DNA of 64,000 nucleotides from Sphingomonas faeni. GTDB lineage: Bacteria; Pseudomonadota; Alphaproteobacteria; Sphingomonadales; Sphingomonadaceae. The first letter of the stretch is position 1; each line of letters begins with the position of its first letter. A program made the position numbers and the translations under genes. This document shows, piece after piece, positions 17,262-26,382 of the stretch. The notes under the pieces were generated by a model. That model searched no databases and was not told the origin of the DNA. It worked only from the letters and a program-made list of their open reading frames with translations. The stretch covers positions 1,534,501 to 1,598,500 of the forward strand of contig NZ_JAUSZF010000001.1 of assembly GCF_030817315.1 (NCBI RefSeq), written 5' to 3'.

Positions 17262-18815
17262 ATGGACGGTACCTTCCCGATCGGCGCACGCGCCGTAGAC
17301 AGCGACGTCACCTTCCTCGCGATCGATCCGTCGGCCGATGCGAAGATCGAGCCCGCCTTCGCGGTATCGAGCGAGGCCGACGTCGCCGAGGCGTGCAAGC
17401 TCGCCGAAGCAGCGTTCGACACCTTCCGCGAGACCGACCCCGAGACCCGCGCGAAATTCCTCGAGACGATCGCCGACGAGATCGAGGCGATCCACGATCC
17501 GCTCGTCGCCCGCGCTATTCAGGAGAGCGGCCTCCCCCGCCCGCGCCTCGAAGGCGAACGCGGTCGTACCACCGGGCAGCTCCGCCTGTTCGCGAAGCAC
17601 CTCCGTCAGGGCACCTGGGCCTCGGTCGTCATCGACGAAGCACAGCCCGAGCGTAAACCCGCCCCCCGTCCCGACCTGCGCCAGCGCCGCATCGCGGTCG
17701 GCCCGGTCGCGGTGTTCGGCGCCTCGAACTTCCCGCTCGCCTTCTCGGTCGCTGGTGGCGACACCGCGTCGGCACTCGCCGCCGGTTGCCCGGTCGTGGT
17801 CAAGGGCCATCCCGCGCATCCCGGCACGTCGGTGATGGTCGGCAAGGCGATCCAGACCGCGGTCGCCAAGTGCGGCCTGCCCGAGGGCGTGTTCTCGCTG
17901 GTCCAGGGTCCGGCGAACGAACTCGGCGCGGCTCTGGTCAAGGACGCACGCATCAAGGCGGTCGGCTTTACCGGTTCGCGCGGCGGTGGCCTCGCGCTCG
18001 TCGCACTGGCCGCGGCCCGTCCCGAGCCGATCCCGGTCTATGCCGAAATGAGCAGCGTCAATCCGGTACTCCTGTTCCCGGCCGCCCTCGCGGCGCGCGG
18101 CGAAGCGCTCGGCAAGGCCTATGTCGGTTCGCTGACGATGGGTTCGGGCCAGTTCTGTACGAACCCGGGCATCGTCATCGCCGTCGATGGCCCTGAGCTC
18201 GATGTTTTCGTCGAAGCAGCCGCTGCCGCACTGGGTGAGGCTGCACCACAGGTCATGCTGACCCCGGGCATCTACGCCAGCTACGACAAGGGCGTCGCGG
18301 CGCTTGCCGGTCACGACGCAGTCGAGACTGTCGCCCGCGGCACCGAGGCCGAGGGCGCAAACCGCGGTCGCGCGGCTTTGTTCTCGACCACCGGCAAGGC
18401 GTTCGTCGCCGACCCGGCGCTGTCGCACGAAGTGTTCGGTGCAGCCTCGATCATCGTCCGCTGCGCCGATCTGGCCGAGGTCCGCCAGGTCCTCGAACAG
18501 GTCGAAGGCCAGCTGACGATCACGCTCCAGATCGACGAGGGTGACTATTCCGACGCTGCGGCACTCGTGCCCGTGCTCGAGCGCAAGGCCGGTCGCATCC
18601 TCGCGAACGGCTGGCCCACGGGCGTCGAAGTCGCACCAGCAATGGTACACGGCGGCCCCTTCCCCGCCACCTCGGACCCGCGCACGACCTCGGTCGGCAC
18701 GGCGGCGATCGAGCGCTTCCTGCGCCCGGTCTGCTACCAGGACCTCCCCGACGCGCTGCTCCCCAAGGCCGTCAAGCACGACAACCCGCTCGGCCTCCCG
18801 CGCACCGAGGGCTGA
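17262..18815 (+). CDS. xylA: 2-oxoglutarate semialdehyde dehydrogenase
   Basis: This 517-residue aldehyde dehydrogenase has the NAD-binding segment [20 protein letters not shown], a general-base Glu262 ([10 protein letters not shown]) and nucleophile Cys299 ([11 protein letters not shown]). The sequence is typical of ketoglutaric semialdehyde dehydrogenases, which oxidise 2-oxoglutarate semialdehyde to 2-oxoglutarate, the last Weimberg step. The ATG at 17262 follows TTGGAGAAC. It is transcribed alone, away from xylR. In Caulobacter the gene lies inside the xyl operon; here it is split off. Confidence 0.92.
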   Translation: MDGTFPIGARAVDSDVTFLAIDPSADAKIEPAFAVSSEADVAEACKLAEAAFDTFRETDPETRAKFLETIADEIEAIHDPLVARAIQESGLPRPRLEGERGRTTGQLRLFAKHLRQGTWASVVIDEAQPERKPAPRPDLRQRRIAVGPVAVFGASNFPLAFSVAGGDTASALAAGCPVVVKGHPAHPGTSVMVGKAIQTAVAKCGLPEGVFSLVQGPANELGAALVKDARIKAVGFTGSRGGGLALVALAAARPEPIPVYAEMSSVNPVLLFPAALAARGEALGKAYVGSLTMGSGQFCTNPGIVIAVDGPELDVFVEAAAAALGEAAPQVMLTPGIYASYDKGVAALAGHDAVETVARGTEAEGANRGRAALFSTTGKAFVADPALSHEVFGAASIIVRCADLAEVRQVLEQVEGQLTITLQIDEGDYSDAAALVPVLERKAGRILANGWPTGVEVAPAMVHGGPFPATSDPRTTSVGTAAIERFLRPVCYQDLPDALLPKAVKHDNPLGLPRTEG

Positions 18816-18878
18816 TCGACTCGGGATGATAAGACAGAGGGCGCTCCCGTATTCCGTACGGCAGCGCCCCCTTCCTTG

Positions 18879-18931
18879 TTCTCCCGCAAAGGCAGGAGCC
18901 CACCCTGCCCCCCCCGCCTCCGCGGGGAAAC
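18879..18931. repeat. Palindromic repeat, family B, copy 1
   Basis: TTCTCCCGCAAAGGCAGGAG is mirrored by CGCCTCCGCGGGGAAAC. This is the first unit of a B-A-B-A array filling the 624-base gap 18816-19439 between xylA and the histidine kinase. No gene lies in the gap. Confidence 0.7.
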
Positions 18932-18982
18932 ATGCTGGAGATCGTTTCCACTCCCGCTCCCGCCCCCACACCACCCCAACAC

Positions 18983-19084
18983 CACCCCGGCGAAGGCCGG
19001 GGCCCAGTTGGAAAGGTGGCAATAATAGGGGGGCAACGCTCCATTAGCGACGTCACCCAATTGCCCCCGGCCCCCGCCGGGATG
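18983..19084. repeat. Palindromic repeat, family A, copy in array
   Basis: CACCCCGGCGAAGGCCGGGG plus CCCAGTTGG opens the unit and CACCCAATTG with CCCCCGCCGGGATGG closes it. It is nearly identical along its length to the unit at 19215, pointing to recent duplication or conversion. Confidence 0.75.
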
Positions 19085-19113
19085 GCTTACGTACGACAGC
19101 CCCCTGCCCCTTG

Positions 19114-19167
19114 TTCTCCCGCGAAGGCGGGAGCCCAGTCTGGATCCCCGCCTTCGCGGGGAAACAT
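19114..19167. repeat. Palindromic repeat, family B, copy 2
   Basis: TTCTCCCGCGAAGGCGGGAG is mirrored by CCCGCCTTCGCGGGGAAAC, a well-preserved family B unit between the two family A copies. Confidence 0.75.
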
Positions 19168-19214
19168 ACTGGAGGTCGTTCCCCCCCCGCCCCGCCCCCA
19201 CACCACCCCAACAC

Positions 19215-19317
19215 CACCCCGGCGAAGGCCGGGGCCCAATTGGAAAGGTGGCAATAATGGGGGAAAGCGCTCCATTAGCAACGTCACCCAATTGGGCCCC
19301 GGCCCCCGCCGGGGTGG
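19215..19317. repeat. Palindromic repeat, family A, second copy in array
   Basis: CACCCCGGCGAAGGCCGGGG plus CCCAATTGG pairs with CCCAATTGGGCCCC and CCGCCGGGGTGG. It ends about 120 bases before the histidine kinase start. A short run of CCTCCACG direct repeats follows at about 19354. Confidence 0.75.
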
Positions 19318-19439
19318 GGCTGGGGTGGTGCCGGGATATGGCTGGATGCCCGCCTCCACGCCTCCACGCCTCCACGCCCCCCTCCCCCACACCACCCCAA
19401 ATCATTGACACGCGCGCGGCACATACCCACTAGTCCGGC

Positions 19440-22400
19440 ATGACAACCCCTGGCTCGTCGCGCACCATTTCCCTGCCGTCCGATCTCGGCAGCTACATCG
19501 ACGAATTGACCGACGGAGGGCATGGCGACGTCGCCGCCATCGTCCGCACCGCGCTCGAACAGATGCGTGACCGTGACTCCGCATCGTCCGCGCCACCGGA
19601 AATCCTGGTCGGCGGTGGCGAATGCGGCTTGCTCGTCCGCCAGCGCGACTGGAGCGCGACGTCGCTCGGCCCGATCGACTCCTGGCCCCCGGAACTCCGC
19701 GTTACGCTTGCCAATATTCTCCACTCACCCGTAGCCAAGGTCGTGATGTGGGGCCCGGAGCACATCATGCTCTACAACGACAGCTACCGCGCCGTCGCCG
19801 GTGATCGCCATCCCGCGGCACTCGGCAGCCCGGTCGCGACCGCGTTCCCCGAAGTCTGGGACTGGAACCGCGCCGTTCTCGAAGCCGGCCTGCGCGGCGA
19901 GACCGTGGCCTACCGCGACCAGCCGATCCTGTTCCAGCGTCCCGATGGCCCGGAAACGCTGACGCTCGACCTGTTCTACACGCCCGTCTACTGCGCCGGC
20001 GGCCCTACCGGCAGCATCGTCGGGGGCGTCCTCTGCACGATGGTCGACAATAGCGGTCGCGTCGAAGCCGAACACCGCCTCGCCGCGAGCGAAGCCGAAC
20101 TGCGCCGCGTCACCGACGCCGTGCCGATGCTCATCGCGTACGTCGATCGCGACCACGTCTATCGTCTCGCCAACGCGCAATATGACGAATGGCTCGGCGT
20201 CTCGCCCGAGGCGATGATCGGCAAGCCCGTCCGCGAGGTGCTAGGCGAGGCGGTCTACCAGGATCGCCGCCCCTCGTTCGAGCGCGCGCTGGCTGGCGAG
20301 AGCTTCATCGCGCAGACCGTGTTCCCGCACCGCGACGGCCGCCCGCGCCGCGCGGAGTTCCGCTACGTGCCGCATACCGTTACGGACGGCTCGGTCGCCG
20401 GCATCTACGTGCTCGGCATCGACGTCGAGGAGCGTGCCGAACGCGAGGCGGCACTCGGCATCAGCAACGGCCGGTTCCGCACCGCGATGGATGCGGTCCA
20501 CGGCGTCCTCTGGACCAACAGCCCCGACGGCCGGATGGTCGGCGAACAGCCCGGCTGGGCTGCGTTGACCGGCCAGTCGATCGACGAATACCAGAATTTC
20601 GGCTGGGCCGACGCGATCCATCCCGACGATGTCGCATCGACGATCAAGGCCTGGACCGCCGCTGTCCTGGGCAAGTCGATGTTCGTCTTCGAACACCGCG
20701 TCCGTCGGCATTGCGGCGCATGGCGCACCTTCGCCGTACGCAGCCTGCCGATCTTCGACTCCGCCGGCGACATCGTCGAATGGGTTGGTGTCCATACCGA
20801 CATCACGCACCAGCGCGCTGCGGAAGCCGCGCTCCGCGAGCAGGCCGAGGCGCTCGCCCGTCAGGTCCGCCACCGCGAGCGCGCCGAGGATCAGCTCCGC
20901 CAGCTCAACGAAACGCTGGAGGCACGCGTCATCGCCGAGATCGGCGAACGCCGCGAGGCCGAGGCCAAGCTCGCCCAGTCGCAGAAGATGGAAACCGTCG
21001 GAAAGCTCACCGGCGGCGTCGCGCACGACTTCAACAACTTGCTCCAGGTCGTCTCGGGCAATCTCCAGCTGCTCGGCAAGAACCTCGCCGGCAACGAGCG
21101 TGCCGAGCGCTGGGTCGCCAACGCGATGGCCGGCGTCACGCGCGGGTCGAAGCTCGCCTCGCAGCTGCTCGCGTTCGGGCGGCGCCAGGCGCTCGAGCCG
21201 AAGGTCGTCAACGTCACGCGGTTCGTGCGCGGGATGGACGACATGCTGCGCCGCGCGATCGGCGAAGGCGTGGAGATCGAGACCGTCGTCGGCGGCGGCC
21301 TCTGGAACACCTTCATCGACCCTGCCCAGATCGAGAACGCCCTCCTGAACCTCGCGATAAACGCCCGCGACGCCATGGACGGCCAAGGTAAGTTGACGAT
21401 CGAACTAGGCAATGCGCATCTCGACGACGCCTATGCGCGCAGTCACGACGAAGTTGAGGCGGGGCAATATGTCCTTCTCGCAGTGTCCGATACCGGCAGC
21501 GGCATGAGCCCCGACATCATCGAGAAGGTGTTCGAACCGTTCTTCTCGACCAAGGGCGAGGGCAAGGGATCAGGCTTGGGCCTGTCGATGGTCTACGGCT
21601 TCGTCAAACAGTCCGGTGGCCATGTGAAGATCTATTCCGAGGTTGGCGAAGGCACCACGATCAAGCTCTACCTCCCACGCGCGATGGAGAGCGAGGATTT
21701 CGAGGTCGTTGCCGATGCCGGTCCGATTTGCGGCGGCACGGAAACGGTATTGGTGGTCGAGGACGATGACGAGGTCCGTGCGACGGTCGTCGAGTTGCTG
21801 ACCGACCTCGGCTACAGCGTGCTCAAGGCGGTCGATGCGGCCAGCGCACTGAACGTGGTCGAGAGCGGCGTACCGATCGACATCCTGTTCACCGACGTGG
21901 TGATGCCCGGAACGCTGAAAAGCCCTGAGCTTGCGCGGAAAGCCAAGGAGCGGTTGCCGAACCTCGCGGTGCTGTTCACCTCTGGTTATACCGAAAATTC
22001 GATCGTCCACGGCGGCAAGCTCGATGCCGGGGTCGACCTGTTGTCGAAGCCGTATGCGCGTGAGGCGCTGGCGCGGAAATTCCGCGAAGTGCTTACCAAT
22101 AGGCAGCGCAACGATGCTCCTGCCGCCAAGATCGCGCGCGATGCGCGTATCGAGGCCGAGCGCCGGCTCGACGCATCGGCGCGACGCACCGTGCTGCTGG
22201 TCGAGGACGACGAGATGATCCGCGCGAACACCGCCGAGATGCTGCAAGGCAGCGGCTTCGTGGTGGTTGACGCGGCGAGCGCGGAGGACGCGATGACCGC
22301 GCTCCAGACCGTGCCGATCGACGCGCTGGTGACGGACATCAACCTGCCGGGCGTATCGGGCCCGGACTTCGCCCGCACCGCGCGCGCGCTGCGGCCTGGC

Positions 22401-22574
22401 GTTGGGATCGTTTTTGCGAGCGGTGACATTGGATCGGTGCAAGGCGATATGGACGCAATCATGCTGGAGAAGCCGTACGGGCTGGATGCGCTGGCGGCGG
22501 CCGTGCTGGCATCGCTGGGGGAGACAGCGCTGGCGGAACCGCTGGCGGCGGACCGGGTGGACTCGCCGGAGTAG
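19440..22574 (+). CDS. Hybrid sensor histidine kinase with ParD/CopG-like N-terminus and two receiver domains
   Basis: This 1044-residue protein lacks obvious membrane segments. In order: a ribbon-helix-helix-like stretch at residues 6-46 (RTISLPSDLGSYIDEL, then AAIVRTALEQM), a PAS-like domain at about 58-205 (LGPIDSWPPELR), a PAS domain at about 220-335, a PAS_3-like domain at about 340-460, a coiled coil, a HisKA domain with the phospho-acceptor in GGVAHDFNNLLQ near residue 528, an HATPase_c domain (NLAINARDAMDG; GSGLGLSMVYGFVK), and receiver domains with phospho-Asp near residue 818 (FTDVVMPG) and 965 (TDINLPG). No partner regulator adjoins it. The signal is unknown. No strong ribosome site precedes the ATG, so an alternative start within 50 codons is possible. 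Confidence 0.9.
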   Translation: MTTPGSSRTISLPSDLGSYIDELTDGGHGDVAAIVRTALEQMRDRDSASSAPPEILVGGGECGLLVRQRDWSATSLGPIDSWPPELRVTLANILHSPVAKVVMWGPEHIMLYNDSYRAVAGDRHPAALGSPVATAFPEVWDWNRAVLEAGLRGETVAYRDQPILFQRPDGPETLTLDLFYTPVYCAGGPTGSIVGGVLCTMVDNSGRVEAEHRLAASEAELRRVTDAVPMLIAYVDRDHVYRLANAQYDEWLGVSPEAMIGKPVREVLGEAVYQDRRPSFERALAGESFIAQTVFPHRDGRPRRAEFRYVPHTVTDGSVAGIYVLGIDVEERAEREAALGISNGRFRTAMDAVHGVLWTNSPDGRMVGEQPGWAALTGQSIDEYQNFGWADAIHPDDVASTIKAWTAAVLGKSMFVFEHRVRRHCGAWRTFAVRSLPIFDSAGDIVEWVGVHTDITHQRAAEAALREQAEALARQVRHRERAEDQLRQLNETLEARVIAEIGERREAEAKLAQSQKMETVGKLTGGVAHDFNNLLQVVSGNLQLLGKNLAGNERAERWVANAMAGVTRGSKLASQLLAFGRRQALEPKVVNVTRFVRGMDDMLRRAIGEGVEIETVVGGGLWNTFIDPAQIENALLNLAINARDAMDGQGKLTIELGNAHLDDAYARSHDEVEAGQYVLLAVSDTGSGMSPDIIEKVFEPFFSTKGEGKGSGLGLSMVYGFVKQSGGHVKIYSEVGEGTTIKLYLPRAMESEDFEVVADAGPICGGTETVLVVEDDDEVRATVVELLTDLGYSVLKAVDAASALNVVESGVPIDILFTDVVMPGTLKSPELARKAKERLPNLAVLFTSGYTENSIVHGGKLDAGVDLLSKPYAREALARKFREVLTNRQRNDAPAAKIARDARIEAERRLDASARRTVLLVEDDEMIRANTAEMLQGSGFVVVDAASAEDAMTALQTVPIDALVTDINLPGVSGPDFARTARALRPGVGIVFASGDIGSVQGDMDAIMLEKPYGLDALAAAVLASLGETALAEPLAADRVDSPE

Positions 22575-22590
22575 AGTCAGTCGCAACCGA

Positions 22591-22619
22591 ACGATCCTCC
22601 CCGCCAAGGGGAGGATCGT
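22591..22619. terminator. Strong hairpin between histidine kinase and aceA
   Basis: ACGATCCTCCCC (22591-22602) pairs perfectly with GGGGAGGATCGT (22608-22619) around a five-base loop, 17 bases after the kinase stop. The genes converge here, so it may work in both directions. No U-run follows. Confidence 0.6.
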
Positions 22620-22733
22620 CGGAAGAACCACCTGTTTCCGCGAACAGTCCTGAAGCGAAGCTTAGCGCCCCAGCAAAGCCGCGTGGTCGGACGTGGCTTT
22701 TGGCCCCGCCGGCCGGGCCTGCCGCGGGTCCGC

Positions 22734-22753
22734 GCCGGAGCTGTCGCTCCGGC
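22734..22753 (-). terminator. Hairpin just after aceA stop
   Basis: GCCGGAGC (22734-22741) pairs with GCTCCGGC (22746-22753) around a four-base loop, six bases beyond the isocitrate lyase stop. It is the probable aceA transcript end. Confidence 0.5.
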
Positions 22754-22759
22754 TTGGCG

Positions 22760-24355
22760 TCAGGCCGCGAACTGATTCATAGTATTGTGCGCGCCGCCAG
22801 CCTTCAGAGCAGCCTCACCCGCGAAATACTCCTTATGATCGTCGCCGAGATCGGAGCCAGACATGTTCTGGTGCTTCACGCAGGCGATCCCCTCGCGGAT
22901 TTCCTTGCGCTGGACGCCCTTCACATAGCCGAGCATTCCCGCATCCCCGAAATACTCCTTGGCGAGGTTGTCGGTCGAAAGCGCCGCCGTGTGATACGTC
23001 GGCAGCGTGATCAAATGGTGGAAGATCCCCGCCCGCTTTGCCGAGTCCGCCTGGAAGGTGCGGATGCGTTCGTCGGCCTCGTCGGCAAGCGTCGTGCCAT
23101 CATAATCGACACTCATCAAACGCGCGCGATCATAGGCCGAGACGTCCTCGCCCGCAGCCGACCATGCATCGAACACCTGCTGGCGGAAGTTCAGCGTCCA
23201 GTTGAACGACGGAGAATTGTTGTAGACGAGCTTGGCGTTCGGAACGACCTCGCGGATGCGGTCGACCATGCCGGCGATCTGCTCAATGTGCGGCTTCTCG
23301 GTCTCGATCCACAGCAGGTCCGCGCCGTTCTGTAGCGATGCGATGCAATCCATCACGCAGCGATCCTCGCCGGTCCCCGCACGGAACTGGAACAGGTTCG
23401 ACGGCAGGCGCTTCGGACGGAGCAGCTTGCCGCCGCCGTTGAGAATAACGTCGCCGTTCTGCGCGGTGGCGGGGTCGATCTCCTCGCAGTCGAGGTACGA
23501 ATTATACTGGTCGCCGAGATCGCCCGCCTTTTTGCTGACCGCGATCTGCTTGGTGAGGCCGGCGCCGAGCGAGTCGGTACGCGTGACGATAATGCCGTCC
23601 TCGACGCCGAGTTCGAGGAACGCGTAGCGGCACGCGCGGACCTTCGCGAGGAAGTCCTCGTGCGGCACGGTGACCTTGCCGTCTTGGTGCCCACACTGCT
23701 TCTCGTCGCTGACCTGGTTCTCGATCTGGAGGGCGCACGCCCCCGCCTCGATCATCTTCCGTGCGAGTAGGTACGTCGCCTCCGCATTGCCGAAGCCCGC
23801 ATCGATGTCGGCGATGATGGGCACGACGTGCGTCTGGTGGTTCTCGATCGCGTTCAGCAGGCGCTGTTCCTCGATCGCGTTACCGGCGGCGCGTGCCGCA
23901 TCGACATCGCGGAACATCATGCCGAGTTCACGCGCATCGGCCTGCCGCAAGAAGGTGTAGAGTTCCTCGATCAGAGCGGGCACGCTGGTCTTCTCGTGCA
24001 TCGACTGGTCCGGCAGCGGGCCGAATTCGCTCCGCATCGCCGCGACCATCCAGCCCGACAGGTAGAGATACCGGCGATCGGTCGTGCCGAAATGTTTCTT
24101 GATGCTGATCATCTTCTGCTGCGCGATGAACCCGTGCCAGCAACCGAGCGACTGCGTGTAATGCGCCGGATCCGCGTCATAGGCGGCCATGTCCTTGCGC
24201 ATAATTTCGGCGGTATAGCGTGCGATGTCGAGCCCAGTGGTGAACCGGTTCTGGAGCCGCATGCGCGCGACGGACTCGGGCGAGATCGCGTCCCACGTAC
24301 CGTTCCGGTCGGCAATGAGGTTGGTCAACTGGGCGATGTGCGTCTGGTAGGTCAC
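22760..24355 (-). CDS. aceA: Isocitrate lyase
   Basis: The 531-residue enzyme starts at GTG 24355 behind GAGGATC, giving MTYQTHIAQL. It belongs to the long isocitrate lyase class, like the 531-residue Pseudomonas enzyme. The catalytic segment reads DEKQCGHQDGKVTVPHEDF, with the active Cys near residue 220, and PIIADIDAGFGNAEAT binds Mg and glyoxylate. It splits isocitrate into glyoxylate and succinate for growth on acetate or fatty acids. Malate synthase is not in the window. It is transcribed alone; the 255-base upstream gap (24356-24610) has no gene and must hold its promoter. Confidence 0.96.
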   Translation of the reverse strand: MTYQTHIAQLTNLIADRNGTWDAISPESVARMRLQNRFTTGLDIARYTAEIMRKDMAAYDADPAHYTQSLGCWHGFIAQQKMISIKKHFGTTDRRYLYLSGWMVAAMRSEFGPLPDQSMHEKTSVPALIEELYTFLRQADARELGMMFRDVDAARAAGNAIEEQRLLNAIENHQTHVVPIIADIDAGFGNAEATYLLARKMIEAGACALQIENQVSDEKQCGHQDGKVTVPHEDFLAKVRACRYAFLELGVEDGIIVTRTDSLGAGLTKQIAVSKKAGDLGDQYNSYLDCEEIDPATAQNGDVILNGGGKLLRPKRLPSNLFQFRAGTGEDRCVMDCIASLQNGADLLWIETEKPHIEQIAGMVDRIREVVPNAKLVYNNSPSFNWTLNFRQQVFDAWSAAGEDVSAYDRARLMSVDYDGTTLADEADERIRTFQADSAKRAGIFHHLITLPTYHTAALSTDNLAKEYFGDAGMLGYVKGVQRKEIREGIACVKHQNMSGSDLGDDHKEYFAGEAALKAGGAHNTMNQFAA

Positions 24356-24556
24356 GGGCGATCCTCGTCTGCTGCGATGATCGTCGTGTAGCTTATTTAC
24401 ACCTGCCAACTCAGTTAGCGACGTATTATAGGGGTATCGGTGTCACGAACGCCGTTATAGCTATGTCCATCTGTAACGTTCTTGACAACATCTTCTACTC
24501 AGTCGCAACAACATCCTAATTCAGATTAACACCCCGCTTTTCATTACCAAAACCCC

Positions 24557-24582
24557 GGAACATTCATTCTCCCGATGCTGTT
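24557..24582 (+). promoter_or_regulatory. EcfG (general stress sigma) promoter
   Basis: GGAAC at 24557-24561, a 17-base spacer and TGTT at 24579-24582 match the GGAAC-N16/17-CGTT consensus of alphaproteobacterial EcfG promoters, with one change in the -10. It ends 28 bases before the ATG at 24611 and overlaps an earlier in-frame ATG at 24575, which rules that start out for this transcript. Confidence 0.7.
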
Positions 24583-24610
24583 GAACAGGCTTCGCAGCTT
24601 GGAGACCATC

Positions 24611-25192
24611 ATGACCGAAAGCGATCCCAGAGACGATGCTCCGTTAAGTGCTTCCAAGCGACGCGACGCCGTCGCGGACGCGACGCAGGACTTGGCCGAC
24701 GGTAAGGGCAGCAGCATCGTTGCGCGCGCCGTAACGATCAACCGCCCTGTCGGCGAGCTGTTCGCCTATTTCCGAGACTTCGCGAACCTTCCGACCTTCA
24801 TGGAGAATGTCGAGCGCATTGAAGTCCTCGATCAGCGTCGCTCGCACTGGGTAGTCAAGGGCCCCGCCGGCAAGTCCTATGAATGGACATCGGCCGTCAC
24901 GGACGAAGTGCCGGACCGGCTGATCGAATGGTCGTCCGAAGACGGCGCAGACGTCCCGAACAGTGGCCGTGTCGAGTTCCGCGATGCCGGCGCCCGTGGC
25001 ACGGTCGTGACTGCCACGATCCTGTACGATCCGCCGGGCGGCGCGATCGGCAAGCTGATCGCGAAGATGTTCCAGCGCGAGCCCGCAATCCAGGCGCGCC
25101 GCGACCTGCGACGTTTCAAGCAATTGATGGAAACCGGCGAGATCGCGACCGCCGCGATGAACCGCAAGCAGCATGAAGAGGAGATGGCCTGA
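24611..25192 (+). CDS. SRPBCC family protein (cyclase/dehydrase-like)
   Basis: This 193-residue protein starts at the ATG behind TTGGAGA. After a charged N-terminus it has a START/SRPBCC fold typical of coenzyme Q-binding COQ10-like and cyclase/dehydrase proteins: [21 protein letters not shown] helix-grip opening (seen as [14 protein letters not shown]), [31 protein letters not shown], and a C-terminal helix ([17 protein letters not shown]). Its ligand is unknown. The stop overlaps the next start (TGATG). Proteins of this type are common in sphingomonad stress regulons, matching the EcfG promoter. Confidence 0.8.
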   Translation: MTESDPRDDAPLSASKRRDAVADATQDLADGKGSSIVARAVTINRPVGELFAYFRDFANLPTFMENVERIEVLDQRRSHWVVKGPAGKSYEWTSAVTDEVPDRLIEWSSEDGADVPNSGRVEFRDAGARGTVVTATILYDPPGGAIGKLIAKMFQREPAIQARRDLRRFKQLMETGEIATAAMNRKQHEEEMA

Positions 25193-26370
25193 TGCGCGCT
25201 CTGGCATGGCACGGTAAGCACGACGTCCGCGTCGATACCGTCGACGATCCCGAAATCGTCAATCAACGCGACTGCATCATCAAGGTCACTGCGACCGCGA
25301 TCTGCGGATCCGACCTGCATTTGTACGACGGCTATATCCCGACGATGCAGGCCGGCGACATCCTGGGCCACGAGTTCATGGGCGAAGTCGTCGAGGTCGG
25401 TGCGAAGTCGACGTTGAAGAAGGGCCAGAAGGTCGTTGTCCCGTTCACGATCGCGTGCGGCAGTTGTTACCATTGCGGCAAGCATCAGTACTCGGCGTGC
25501 GACAACGGCCTGCCCGCCGACAATCAGGACATCGCGCAGGAAATCTATGGACAGCCGATGTCCGGCCTGTTCGGCTACAGCCACATGACTGGCGGCTATG
25601 CGGGCGGCCAAGCGGAATATGTCCGCGTGCCGTTCAGCGACGTTGGTCCGATCGTCATTCCCGACGGCGTCGACGACGAGAAGGTGCTGTTCCTGTCGGA
25701 CATCCTGCCGACCGGCTGGATGGCGGCAGAGAATGCGCAGATCGAGCCGGGTGATACCGTCGCGGTCTGGGGCTGCGGTCCGGTTGGGCTGTTCGCGGTG
25801 CAATCGGCGTTCCTGATGGGTGCTGAACGCGTCATTGCGATCGACCATTTCCCGCACCGATTGGAGCTCGCCAAGAAATTCGGCGCCGAGACGATCAACT
25901 ATGAGGAAAGCGCCGTCTACGAGGCGCTGATGGTCATGACTGGCGGGATCGGTCCCGATGCGGTGATCGACAGCGTCGGCCTGGAGGCGCACGGCTTCTT
26001 TGTCGACAACGTAATCGACCAGATCAAGGCGTCGACCTTCCTCGGCACCGATCGGACGCATTCCATCCGTCAGGCGATCATCGCGTGTCGCAAGGGCGGG
26101 CGGGTGTCGATGCCTGCGGTGTACGGCGGGTTCGTCGACAAGTTCCCGCTCGGCGCCTTCATGGAGAAGGGTCTGACGCTCAAGACCGGTCAAACTCACG
26201 TCCAGCATTACATGCCCGCGCTGCTCAACGCGATCATGGAAGGCAAGATCGACACGACCTTCCTGATCTCGCACCGCATGGATCTGGAGGACGCGCCCAA
26301 GGGCTACGACATGTTCAAGAACAACCAGAACGAAGTGACGAAGGTCGTGCTGAAGCCCGGCTTCAACTGA
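25192..26370 (+). CDS. Zinc-dependent alcohol dehydrogenase
   Basis: The 392-residue protein is a medium-chain dehydrogenase of the formaldehyde-dehydrogenase-like group. Catalytic zinc ligands are Cys38 (ICGSDLH), His60 and Glu61 (GHEFMG). Structural zinc cysteines are Cys89, 92, 95 and 103 (CGSCYHCG...SAC). The NAD-binding [15 protein letters not shown] begins the Rossmann part. It is coupled to the SRPBCC gene and followed by an SDR gene after 12 bases. The substrate is unknown; detoxification of an aldehyde or alcohol during stress is a reasonable inference. Confidence 0.87.
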   Translation: MRALAWHGKHDVRVDTVDDPEIVNQRDCIIKVTATAICGSDLHLYDGYIPTMQAGDILGHEFMGEVVEVGAKSTLKKGQKVVVPFTIACGSCYHCGKHQYSACDNGLPADNQDIAQEIYGQPMSGLFGYSHMTGGYAGGQAEYVRVPFSDVGPIVIPDGVDDEKVLFLSDILPTGWMAAENAQIEPGDTVAVWGCGPVGLFAVQSAFLMGAERVIAIDHFPHRLELAKKFGAETINYEESAVYEALMVMTGGIGPDAVIDSVGLEAHGFFVDNVIDQIKASTFLGTDRTHSIRQAIIACRKGGRVSMPAVYGGFVDKFPLGAFMEKGLTLKTGQTHVQHYMPALLNAIMEGKIDTTFLISHRMDLEDAPKGYDMFKNNQNEVTKVVLKPGFN

Positions 26371-26382
26371 GGATATCTGACA

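Noticed and set aside
17145..19022. A 625-codon minus-strand frame across xylA and the repeat array
   Set aside because: Its N-terminal part is read from palindromic repeats and the rest mirrors the aldehyde dehydrogenase gene. There is no independent evidence of coding.
18816..19439. A CRISPR-like array between xylA and the histidine kinase
   Set aside because: The repeats are two alternating long palindromes of about 55 and 100 bases, not short uniform repeats with unique spacers, and no cas genes are present.
24575..24610. An upstream ATG for the SRPBCC protein
   Set aside because: It lies within the EcfG promoter, before the likely transcription start, and has no ribosome site. The ATG at 24611 has GGAGA.
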